In this document: positions 1-7,194 of the stretch, in pieces
How the letters are laid out: every line of letters starts with the position of its first letter
How positions within the stretch are numbered: position 1 is the stretch's first letter
Program-made: the position numbers and the translations under genes
DNA from: JBAXRT01 sp037131065
GTDB taxonomy: Bacteria > Bacteroidota > Bacteroidia > Bacteroidales > FEN-979
Length of the DNA stretch: 7,565 nucleotides
Direction of reading: 5' to 3'
NCBI GenBank assembly: GCA_037131065.1
Contig: JBAXRT010000133.1
Coordinates: forward strand, 1 to 7,565
The notes under the pieces: generated by a model
The model's database searches: none
Told to the model about the DNA's origin: nothing
What the model saw: the letters and a program-made list of their open reading frames with translations, nothing else

Positions 1-2355
1 ACCAGGATCGGGGCTTCCCAGTCGGGCAATGATTTCATCTTCCGGCTCTCTACCGACACCATACGCCAGTTCATCGCCTTCGACGGCAGCTCCTTCAGTT
101 CACCTGAATTCATTGGAAAGGTCGCCACCCAGGATCTGCATGGAATTTCGCAGGTTGATTACATCATCGTTTCCCACCCGGTATTCATGGCAGATGCCGA
201 ACGGCTGGCCCAGTTCCACCGCGATCAGAACAACCTCACCGTGGTGGTGGTCACCCCCGAACAGGTTTACAACGAATTCTCCTCCGGTGTTCAGGACGTG
301 AGCGCCGTCAGGGATTTCATGAAGATGCTCTATGACCGGTCAGAACCGGGGAAGGAGCCTAAGTACCTGCTCCTCTTCGGAGATGCCTCCTATGATTTCA
401 AGGACAGAATCACCAACAATACCAATTTCGTCCCCTCATACGAATCCATTGAATCGCTTGATCCTGTCACCTCTTTCGTTACCGACGATTACTTCGGCCT
501 GCTGGACGACAACGAAGGACAGGGATCAAGCGGGGATCTCGATCTGGGCATGGGACGCCTGCCGGTGGCCTCGGCTGAAGAGTCAAAAGCAGCAGTGGAT
601 AAGATCGTACATTACATCTCCGATTCAGAGGTGGTCAAGAACGACTGGAGGAACGTGGTCTGCTTTGTTGCCGATGACCAGGATGAAGGGGGGAACCAGT
701 TCGTCAACGATTCAGAAACCCTTTCGGGGATTATAGAAAATGGTTACAAGGATTTCAATTCCGACAAGATCTATCTCGATGCCTACCAGCAGGTTTCCAC
801 ACCGGGAGGGAACCGTTATCCCGATGTCAACGTGGCAATCAACAAGCGCGTTGAGAAAGGGGCACTTATCATGAACTATGTCGGGCACGGCGGTGAAGTT
901 GGCTGGGCCCATGAACGCGTGCTGGAGGTTCCCGATATCAAATCGTGGACTAACTACGACAACATGCCTGTATTCATGACCGCCACCTGCGAGTTCAGCC
1001 GGTTTGATGACCCCGAGAGGGTCTCGGCAGGAGAGCTGGTATTCCTTAATCCGAAGGGAGGCGGCGTTGCCCTTTTCACCACGACCAGGCTTACCTATGC
1101 CGGGGAGAACAAGACCTTGTCGGTGAATTTTTATAACAATGCCTTTAAAAAGGTCGACGGGGAATATCACCGGATGGGTGACCTGATCGTACTTTCGAAA
1201 TACAATGCGGGAGCTTCCAATGCCAGGAAATTTGCCCTTCTCGGCGATCCCGCCCTGGAGATGGCCTATCCTCACCTGAATGTCGTAACAACAGGGATCA
1301 ACGGAGAGGTCCCCACCTCTGTTCCGGATACAATGAAAGCCCTTGCCACGGTAACAATCTCAGGTGAGATCAGGGATGAAGCCGATATGAAGGTGACCTC
1401 TTTCAACGGAACCATCTTCACAACGGTCTTCGACAAAGCCTCCGAGATTTATACAAGGGCCAACGACCAGATCGCGCCTCCTGTTAAATTCTACCTCCGC
1501 AAGAACGTCGTTTACAAGGGAAAGGCCGAAGTGGTGAACGGTTCATTCTCCTGTACCTTCATCGTTCCCAAGGACATTGCCTATAACTTCGGAAAGGGAA
1601 AGATCAGTTACTATGCCAGGAGCAGCGATACCGACGCCAATGGTTACGATAACAATATCATCGTGGGAGGATATGACAATTCTGTCATCCCCGATGACAA
1701 TGGACCCGAAGTGTCCCTGTATATGAACAATACCAGTTTTGTTTCCGGGGGGATCACGAACCAGAACCCGAAACTGCTGGCTTACATCAGCGACGACTCC
1801 GGGGTCAACACGGTCGGGAACGGAATCGGCCACGACATTACGGCAATCCTGGATAACCGGACAAGTGAGCCCATCATCCTTAACGATTATTATGTTTCCG
1901 ACCTCAATACTTTCAAAAGCGGGGTCATCACCTTTCCCTTCACCAACCTGGCCGACGGACCGCACCATATCGATGTGAAGGTTTGGGATGTTTTCAACAA
2001 CTCCACACTGGCCGGGATCGATTTTATCGTGGTCTCCTCTGCCGAAAATGTGCTCGAACACCTCTATACCTACCCGAACCCGATGACCGATCACACGACC
2101 TTTTCTTTCGAGATAAACCAGGTGAACCAGTATGCCGATGCGGAGATCAGGATCTACGCGCTGACAGGTAACCTGGTAAAAACGATCAGGGAAACGATAT
2201 TTCTCGGCGGATACAGGAATGACCTGATCCGATGGGACGGGACCAGCGAGGAGGGTTACAGGATCAACTCGGGTGTTTACGGTTACAAACTGCGGCTTAC
2301 CCTCCCCGACGGATCGGTTTTACAAAACGCCTCGAAGTTGGTAGTCATCCGCTAA
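1..2355 (+). CDS. porU: PorU-like T9SS C-terminal signal peptidase, upstream paralog (5'-truncated by window edge)
   Basis: The frame is open from base 1 to the TAA at 2353-2355, giving 784 residues; the ATG at 187 is internal. Aligned to the complete downstream paralog, about 350 N-terminal residues (signal peptide and N-terminal beta region) are missing. The C25 (gingipain-type) peptidase domain covers roughly codons 50-420, with the catalytic His in NYVGHGGEVGW (codon 296) and Cys in TATCEFSRFD (codon 330), and closes with FALLGDPA. Ig-like beta domains follow, then a T9SS sorting-domain-like C-terminus from YPNPM (codon 691) to the final KLVVIR. Family knowledge: PorU sits on the cell surface, cleaves the C-terminal signal of T9SS cargo and transfers the cargo to anionic LPS; its own C-terminal domain is retained. 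Both catalytic residues are present, so activity is plausible. Whether this or the downstream copy is the main PorU cannot be told from sequence alone; the gene symbol marks the family, not proven orthology. Confidence 0.9.
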   Translation, partial: TRIGASQSGNDFIFRLSTDTIRQFIAFDGSSFSSPEFIGKVATQDLHGISQVDYIIVSHPVFMADAERLAQFHRDQNNLTVVVVTPEQVYNEFSSGVQDVSAVRDFMKMLYDRSEPGKEPKYLLLFGDASYDFKDRITNNTNFVPSYESIESLDPVTSFVTDDYFGLLDDNEGQGSSGDLDLGMGRLPVASAEESKAAVDKIVHYISDSEVVKNDWRNVVCFVADDQDEGGNQFVNDSETLSGIIENGYKDFNSDKIYLDAYQQVSTPGGNRYPDVNVAINKRVEKGALIMNYVGHGGEVGWAHERVLEVPDIKSWTNYDNMPVFMTATCEFSRFDDPERVSAGELVFLNPKGGGVALFTTTRLTYAGENKTLSVNFYNNAFKKVDGEYHRMGDLIVLSKYNAGASNARKFALLGDPALEMAYPHLNVVTTGINGEVPTSVPDTMKALATVTISGEIRDEADMKVTSFNGTIFTTVFDKASEIYTRANDQIAPPVKFYLRKNVVYKGKAEVVNGSFSCTFIVPKDIAYNFGKGKISYYARSSDTDANGYDNNIIVGGYDNSVIPDDNGPEVSLYMNNTSFVSGGITNQNPKLLAYISDDSGVNTVGNGIGHDITAILDNRTSEPIILNDYYVSDLNTFKSGVITFPFTNLADGPHHIDVKVWDVFNNSTLAGIDFIVVSSAENVLEHLYTYPNPMTDHTTFSFEINQVNQYADAEIRIYALTGNLVKTIRETIFLGGYRNDLIRWDGTSEEGYRINSGVYGYKLRLTLPDGSVLQNASKLVVIR

Positions 2356-2368
2356 ATGCTTAATTTTG
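2338..2368 (+). promoter_or_regulatory. Bacteroidetes-type promoter for the second porU
   Basis: TTG at 2338-2340 and TAATTTTG at 2361-2368 are separated by 20 nt. This matches the Bacteroidetes primary sigma consensus (TTG or TTTG at -33, TAnnTTTG at -7, spacer about 17-23 nt). The -33 element lies in the last codons of the upstream paralog and the -7 element just after its stop codon. Transcription would begin near 2375, leaving a leader of about 12 nt before the ATG at 2387. The second porU could thus be transcribed independently of the first. The match is seen in the sequence; its activity is inferred. Confidence 0.7.
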
Positions 2369-2386
2369 CACGCTTTTTACAAAAAT

Positions 2387-5300
2387 ATGATCTCTTTCAA
2401 GAGGGTGTTCTTTCTGCTGGTCCTGACACTGCCTTTCCTTGTAAAGGCGGGGAACGAACATAAGAAAACCTCCGTACTTTCTTCCGGGAAGTGGTATAAG
2501 CTGTCGGTATGGAACACCGGGATCCATAAGATCTCCTACGAGGATTTCCAGTCGATGGGGATCGATCCCACCCAGATCGTACCATCCGACATACGCCTTT
2601 TCGGGAACGGGGGAGGGATGCTGCCTGAATCGAACGCAGGCACGAGAACCGATGACCTGAGGGAGAATCCGATCGTGGTGAACGACGGAGGCGACGGACA
2701 GTTCAACCCGGGTGATTACCTCATTTTTTACGGGGAATCTTCTGATAAATGGTATTTTGATACTACCACGCGAACCTATTACCACACGAAAAACCTCTAT
2801 TCCGATTCGACCTACTATTTCCTAACCTTCAACCAGGGCCTGGGGAAACGGATCCTTACGAAGCCTTCAACCGATTCTCTCCAGACCTATGTTGCCGTGC
2901 GGTTCGATGATTATATGTTCCAGGAGCTTGATCAGCGAAACCTCATCCGTTCAGGCAGGGTTTGGTATGGAGAGGTGTTTGACAATTCGCTCTTTTCTTA
3001 CGATTACGCATTTAATTTCCCCGACCGCGACAGCACCGTTGCCGTGAAGATGAAAACCTACGTGGCGGCAAGGTGTCCCGTTACAAGCCGCTATTTCCTG
3101 AAAGTCAATGATGTATTGTTCGATTCGATCCAGGTTGAATACACCGATCTCCAGTCGATCGCAGAGTTCGCCAAATACAAGACGAAAGCCTCCTCCTTTT
3201 CCACTTCAAAAGTCCCCCTTACGATCAATCTTTCCTACAAGCTGCCAACATCGAATTCGGTCGGATGGCTCAATTATCTTGAGATCTCCTGCCAGCGCCT
3301 GCTTGCCTTTACCGGTCCGCAGATGTCGTTCCGGAGTGCGAACTCGGTTGGAAAAAACTGGGTGACAGAATTCAGGGTGAAAAGAATGAACCAGGGAGTG
3401 AAGATACTCGATGTTACCGATCCCGGGGATGCCCGTTTTGTGGAAGGTACCCTTCAGAACGGACTCTTTACCTTCCGGCTATCAACCGTGAAGCTCCGGG
3501 AGTTCATCGCATTTGACGGAACATCTTATTTTACTCCGCGTTATTCCGGAATCGTTGCAAATCAGAACCTCCATGCCCTGGAACCAACGACCCTCGTGAT
3601 CGTTACCAACCCGCTGTTTCAAGACCAGGCCGCTCAGCTGGCCGGTTTCCACCAGCAGGAGAACGGGATGAGTGTCACAGTCGTCCCGACAAAAGAGATT
3701 TACAATGAGTTCGGGTGTGGTCAGAAGGATCCGACGGCCATCCGCGATTTCATGAAAATGCTTTACGACCGGGGAGCGGGCAAGCAGCCTAAATACCTGC
3801 TCCTTTTCGGCGACGGGTCTTACGATCCGAAAGACCGGATCCCGGGGAACAACAACATGATTCCGACCTTCCAGTCGACAGAGTCGCTCAAGTTCCTCGG
3901 AACCTACGTTTGCGAGGATTATTTCGGGATCATGGGCGACAAGGAGGGGCAGGAATCAAATGGTTCCATCGAGATCGGCATCGGCCGTTTCCCGGTCTCG
4001 ACGACGGAGCAGGCACAGCTGATGATCGATAAAATAGAGCATTACTCCTCCCACGCCGATTCGGTCATGACCGACTGGCGTAACACCATCACTTTTGTCG
4101 CCGATGATGAGAATGACAACCTCCATCTCCAGCAGGCTCAAGAGTCGTCGGGGATCGTGGCAAAGAAATACCCGGTCTTCAATGTCAACAAGATCTACCT
4201 CGATGCCTATCCGCTGGTGAAGATCCCGGCCGGAAGCCGTTTCCCGGAAGTCAACAAGGCCATCAACCAGGCAGTTGCCAAAGGAACCCTGCTGATCAAC
4301 TATACCGGCCACGGCGGTGAATCCGGATGGGCCTATGAACAGGTACTTACCCTGGCGGATATTGAATCATGGACCAACTGGAATGAGCTTCCGGTTTTTG
4401 TAACTGCAACCTGCGAATTCAGCCGGTTCGATAACCCGGAACGTTTCACCGGCGGTGAAATGGTGATCCTTCATCCCAAAGGCGGAGGAATCGCGATGTA
4501 CTCAACCACCCGGCTTGCCCTCTCCACCTCCAACCAGCGGCTCGATACCAGCTTTTTCCACCACCTGATGGACAAACGCGACGGGGAGTATGTAACGATG
4601 GGCGACCTGATCCGGATATCCAAGAACAACAACAGCAATAACAACAACATCAGGAACTTTGCCCTGCTTGGAGATCCCGCGCAGCGGATCGCATTTCCGG
4701 AAAACCGGGTTAAAACAATAGGGATTAATGGCCGGCCTGTTTCAGGGGAAGATACTATCCGGGGGTATTCCAGGGTCCAGGTCTCCGGGATCATTGAAAA
4801 CCAGTTGGGACAAAAGCTTTCCGGGTTTAACGGGGTCCTGCATGCCAAAGTCTTCGACAAACCAGTGACCAACAACACCCTCGGCAATACGACCGACAGC
4901 TATCCTACAACATTCAAGGTGCAAAACAGCCTGCTCTACGAAGTCGTTTCCAAGGTGGATAAAGGTATTTTCAATTTCGATTTTGTGGTTCCCAAAGAGA
5001 TCGCCCTGCAATTTGGAAGGGGCAAGATCAGCTATTATGCATGGAACGGGATTGAGGATGCCAATGGCTATACCGATGCCATCGTGGTGGGGGGAAGGGA
5101 CACCCTGGCCGAACCCGGGGATGAAGGACCCGATATCACCCTGGCCATGGACCGCCCCGGTTTTGTTTCCGGAGGAACAACCAGCATGAATCCTGTGTTG
5201 CTTGCCGATCTGTACGACAACGATGGGATCAATTTCGTGGGACTGGGCCTCGGACATGAGATCACGCTCGTGCTGGATGGCGACCAGGTACACCCGGTTG

Positions 5301-5770
5301 TCCTGAACGACTATTATGTGCCGGCGCAAAACACCATTTCGGGAGGCTCCCTGGTTTACGGTTTCTCCAACCTCGCCGCAGGAAGGCACACACTGACCAT
5401 CAAGGCCTGGGATATGTTCAACAACTCCTCGGAAAAGGCGATCGATTTTGTTGTCTCATCCCAGCTCTCGGTGACGAATATCATAAACTACCCGAACCCG
5501 ATGTCGGATTATACCACTTTCTGGTTTGTGCCCATGGAAGATTCCGGAAAACTGGATGTCGAGATCGATATTTACAATATCATGGGGTCGCAGGTGATGA
5601 AACTGAACTATACGTTCAATGAAAATTTTTCCGGACCGGGTTATTCCTGGGACGGGACCGATGCCAACGGCAAGAGACTGAGCAATGGGATCTATCCCTA
5701 CAAGGTGAAATTCAGGGGAGTGAACGGGATGTATACCGAAGCCTCACAAAAACTGTTGATTTCCAGGTGA
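2387..5770 (+). CDS. porU: PorU, T9SS C-terminal signal peptidase/sortase (complete, downstream paralog)
   Basis: This is a 1127-residue protein, close to the usual PorU size of about 1100-1160. I chose ATG 2387 because it begins a clean signal peptide (MISFKRVFFLLVLTLPFLVKA, cut near A21). The in-frame TTG at 2366 would add seven residues before it and lies inside the -7 promoter box. The N-terminal beta region (about 25-390) contains an acidic loop NDGGDGQFNPGD (99-110). The C25 peptidase domain spans about 400-770, with catalytic His642 in NYTGHGGESGW, Cys676 in TATCEFSRFD and a closing FALLGDPA. Beta-sandwich domains follow, then a sorting-domain-like C-terminus from NYPNPM (1034) to KLLISR. 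In the known system PorU cleaves cargo C-terminal signals at the cell surface and attaches cargo to anionic LPS, working with PorV, PorQ and PorZ. Adjacency to porV supports the call. An Asn-rich stretch at 747-754 is absent from the upstream paralog. Confidence 0.95.
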   Translation: MISFKRVFFLLVLTLPFLVKAGNEHKKTSVLSSGKWYKLSVWNTGIHKISYEDFQSMGIDPTQIVPSDIRLFGNGGGMLPESNAGTRTDDLRENPIVVNDGGDGQFNPGDYLIFYGESSDKWYFDTTTRTYYHTKNLYSDSTYYFLTFNQGLGKRILTKPSTDSLQTYVAVRFDDYMFQELDQRNLIRSGRVWYGEVFDNSLFSYDYAFNFPDRDSTVAVKMKTYVAARCPVTSRYFLKVNDVLFDSIQVEYTDLQSIAEFAKYKTKASSFSTSKVPLTINLSYKLPTSNSVGWLNYLEISCQRLLAFTGPQMSFRSANSVGKNWVTEFRVKRMNQGVKILDVTDPGDARFVEGTLQNGLFTFRLSTVKLREFIAFDGTSYFTPRYSGIVANQNLHALEPTTLVIVTNPLFQDQAAQLAGFHQQENGMSVTVVPTKEIYNEFGCGQKDPTAIRDFMKMLYDRGAGKQPKYLLLFGDGSYDPKDRIPGNNNMIPTFQSTESLKFLGTYVCEDYFGIMGDKEGQESNGSIEIGIGRFPVSTTEQAQLMIDKIEHYSSHADSVMTDWRNTITFVADDENDNLHLQQAQESSGIVAKKYPVFNVNKIYLDAYPLVKIPAGSRFPEVNKAINQAVAKGTLLINYTGHGGESGWAYEQVLTLADIESWTNWNELPVFVTATCEFSRFDNPERFTGGEMVILHPKGGGIAMYSTTRLALSTSNQRLDTSFFHHLMDKRDGEYVTMGDLIRISKNNNSNNNNIRNFALLGDPAQRIAFPENRVKTIGINGRPVSGEDTIRGYSRVQVSGIIENQLGQKLSGFNGVLHAKVFDKPVTNNTLGNTTDSYPTTFKVQNSLLYEVVSKVDKGIFNFDFVVPKEIALQFGRGKISYYAWNGIEDANGYTDAIVVGGRDTLAEPGDEGPDITLAMDRPGFVSGGTTSMNPVLLADLYDNDGINFVGLGLGHEITLVLDGDQVHPVVLNDYYVPAQNTISGGSLVYGFSNLAAGRHTLTIKAWDMFNNSSEKAIDFVVSSQLSVTNIINYPNPMSDYTTFWFVPMEDSGKLDVEIDIYNIMGSQVMKLNYTFNENFSGPGYSWDGTDANGKRLSNGIYPYKVKFRGVNGMYTEASQKLLISR

Positions 5771-5773
5771 TAA

Positions 5774-5795
5774 GGCATTGAAAATGCTCTTTTTT
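5774..5795 (+). terminator. Weak intrinsic-terminator-like hairpin after porU
   Basis: Four bases after the porU stop, GCATT (5775-5779) pairs with AATGC (5783-5787) around a GAA loop, with an extra G-T pair outside. TC and a run of six T (5790-5795) follow. The stem is only 5-6 bp and modest in G+C, so termination may be partial or absent. If it works, it would reduce read-through from porU to porV. Confidence 0.45.
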
Positions 5796-5882
5796 CGACA
5801 AAGGGCAATATGTGGAAGGTTAAAACGTTTGTTATTTCTATCTATTTATATTGGTATTAAATTAATCATGGGATTTTAAGAG
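5796..5882 (+). promoter_or_regulatory. AT-rich porV upstream region, possible promoter
   Basis: The bases before porV turn sharply AT-rich from about 5820, unlike the coding sequence around them. TTTG at 5828-5831 and TATATTGG at 5847-5854 resemble -33 and -7 elements. However, the spacer is only 15 nt and the second box departs from TAnnTTTG, so no single promoter can be named with confidence. A separate porV promoter is plausible given the 112-bp gap and the hairpin upstream. Confidence 0.3.
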
Positions 5883-7073
5883 ATGAAGATCAGGATTTTC
5901 TTTTTATCGGCGTTATCGTTGGTGTTGACCACGGCCTTTGCACAGGAGCAACCTAATGTGATTACCACCGCGGTACCGTTTCTTACTATTGCACCCGACG
6001 CGCGTGGAGGGGGATACGGAGATGTGGGCGCAGCCACGAGTGCGGATGCTTATTCCATGTTCTGGAATCCGGCAAAGTATGCTTTTATTGATAAATCATT
6101 CGGTTTCGGGATCGGTTATGTACCCTGGCTCAGGGGATTGGTAAACGATATCGGGCTTGCCTCCCTCACAGGGTTCGGTAAATTCGGCGACAAGCAGGCG
6201 ATTGCAGCCTCGCTGCGCTTTTTCTCCATGGGCGCGGTGATGTTCACCAATGATGTCGGAACGGAACTCGGGGAGGTGAAACCCAACGAGTGGGCCATCG
6301 ATGTGACCTATGCAAGGAAATTCTCCAGGGAATTCTCCGGCGCCGTTGCAGCCCGTTTTATCTATTCGAACCTGGTTCCCGTGGACTATTCCGGTGGGAA
6401 AGAGGTCAAACCGGGGATCGCCGGCGCGGCCGACATCGCCATCTACTATCATCATGTATTGGAAATTAAAGGACTGGCCGGCGCTTCGATCGATTTCGGA
6501 CTCGATATCTCCAACATCGGGAACAAAATCTCCTACAGCAGTACCTCTACCCTGAAAGATTTTATTCCCACCATGTTACGCCTCGGCCCCTCTTTCACCA
6601 TGGATATCGACGATTACAACAGGCTCTCTTTTTCTGTTGATTTTACCAAGCTTCTTGTTCCGACCCCGCCGATCTATTATCCCGACTCCGTGGGTCCCGA
6701 CGGTGAAAAGGTCATTGAAAAGGGTATGAACCCTGATGTATCTGTCGTTCAGGGTATGATCCAGTCGTTCTACGATGCTCCCTACGGTTTCAAGGAAGAG
6801 ATTCAGGAGATCAACGTGGCTATCGCCGCCGAGTACTGGTACAACAAACTATTTTCGATACGCGCCGGTTATTTCTACGAATCAAAATACAAGGGCGACC
6901 GCCAGTTCTTTACCCTCGGTGCCGGCCTTCGTTATAACGTTTTCGGACTTGACTTCTCCTACCTGATCCCGGTGAAGAACAACAACCCGATGCAGAACAC
7001 CCTGCAGTTTACGCTGCTCTTTAACTTCGATAACGCAGGGAAGAAGGCTGGGCAGGGAACGTCGTCGAATTAA
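5883..7073 (+). CDS. porV: PorV (LptO), T9SS outer-membrane shuttle beta-barrel
   Basis: This 396-residue protein matches the normal PorV size of about 390. ATG 5883 starts a typical signal peptide (residues 1-20, cleaved at AFA|QEQ). The PorV/PorQ family hallmark follows: PDARGGGYGDVGAATSADA and then FWNPAK (38-65). The rest shows the alternating pattern of an outer-membrane barrel of the FadL-like type, with the long insert characteristic of PorV at about 259-306 (VPTPPIYYP to GFKEE). A polar tail of about 14 residues follows the last probable strand (QFTLLFNF). Known role: PorV binds cargo C-terminal domains as they leave the SprA translocon and delivers them to PorU; it is needed for cargo processing. 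Position directly after porU fits this partnership. PorQ and PorP/SprF family proteins are alternatives, but the insert and gene order favour PorV. Confidence 0.95.
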   Translation: MKIRIFFLSALSLVLTTAFAQEQPNVITTAVPFLTIAPDARGGGYGDVGAATSADAYSMFWNPAKYAFIDKSFGFGIGYVPWLRGLVNDIGLASLTGFGKFGDKQAIAASLRFFSMGAVMFTNDVGTELGEVKPNEWAIDVTYARKFSREFSGAVAARFIYSNLVPVDYSGGKEVKPGIAGAADIAIYYHHVLEIKGLAGASIDFGLDISNIGNKISYSSTSTLKDFIPTMLRLGPSFTMDIDDYNRLSFSVDFTKLLVPTPPIYYPDSVGPDGEKVIEKGMNPDVSVVQGMIQSFYDAPYGFKEEIQEINVAIAAEYWYNKLFSIRAGYFYESKYKGDRQFFTLGAGLRYNVFGLDFSYLIPVKNNNPMQNTLQFTLLFNFDNAGKKAGQGTSSN

Positions 7074-7176
7074 AAGTCATTCTGCCATTAAGTCAATAAG
7101 TCATTACGAAATACTGGGTTTAATGATAAATCCCCAAATGACTTAATGACCTAATGACCTAATGACCAAGTGACTT
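7074..7176. repeat. Inverted array of 8-bp repeats forming a long imperfect palindrome
   Basis: The left arm (7074-7105) is four contiguous octamers: AAGTCATT, CTGCCATT (degenerate), AAGTCAAT, AAGTCATT. The right arm (7137-7176) is five contiguous octamers in the opposite sense: AATGACTT, AATGACCT, AATGACCT, AATGACCA, AGTGACTT. Positions 7088-7105 pair with 7137-7154 at 16 of 18 bases, and 7076-7081 pairs with 7161-7166 in the same register. The 31-nt centre holds its own short hairpin. The element begins at the porV stop codon and ends 18 bases before the ispF start. It could form a hairpin between the two genes, with a terminator or mRNA-stabilising role, or be a dispersed repeat; neither is shown. 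Confidence 0.85.
7116..7133 (+). other. Short hairpin at the centre of the octamer palindrome
   Basis: GGGTTTA (7116-7122) pairs with TAAATCC (7127-7133) through seven pairs, one of them G-T, around an ATGA loop. It sits between the two octamer arms, so the whole intergenic region could fold into one extended stem with this tip. No T-run follows directly, so it is not a standard intrinsic terminator by itself. Confidence 0.5.
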
Positions 7177-7194
7177 ACCAACAAAACAACATCT

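Noticed and set aside
1543..2094. Long minus-strand open frames opposite the PorU genes (also 712-1275, 3956-4312, 4742-5389)
   Set aside because: They lie fully antisense to well-supported coding sequence, show no family motifs, and arise from codon bias of the sense genes.
187..2355. ATG at 187 as the start of the first gene
   Set aside because: The frame is open back to base 1 and the upstream residues (FIFRLSTDTIRQFIAFDG and VDYIIVSHPVF) match the second PorU, so 187 is internal.
2356..2463. Short ORF starting ATG at 2356 just after the first stop codon, a possible leader peptide
   Set aside because: It overlaps the promoter -7 box and lies mostly upstream of the predicted transcript start, runs out of frame into porU, and has no recognisable features.
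4300..4420. C25 domain proteins as secreted gingipain-like proteases rather than PorU
   Set aside because: Full length, N-terminal region, adjacency to porV and PorU-type motifs fit PorU better; a secreted gingipain would usually have a propeptide and adhesin domains.
7074..7176. Octamer array as a CRISPR array or an IS end
   Set aside because: The repeats are 8 bp, contiguous and without spacers, no transposase or cas gene is nearby, and no target duplication was seen.
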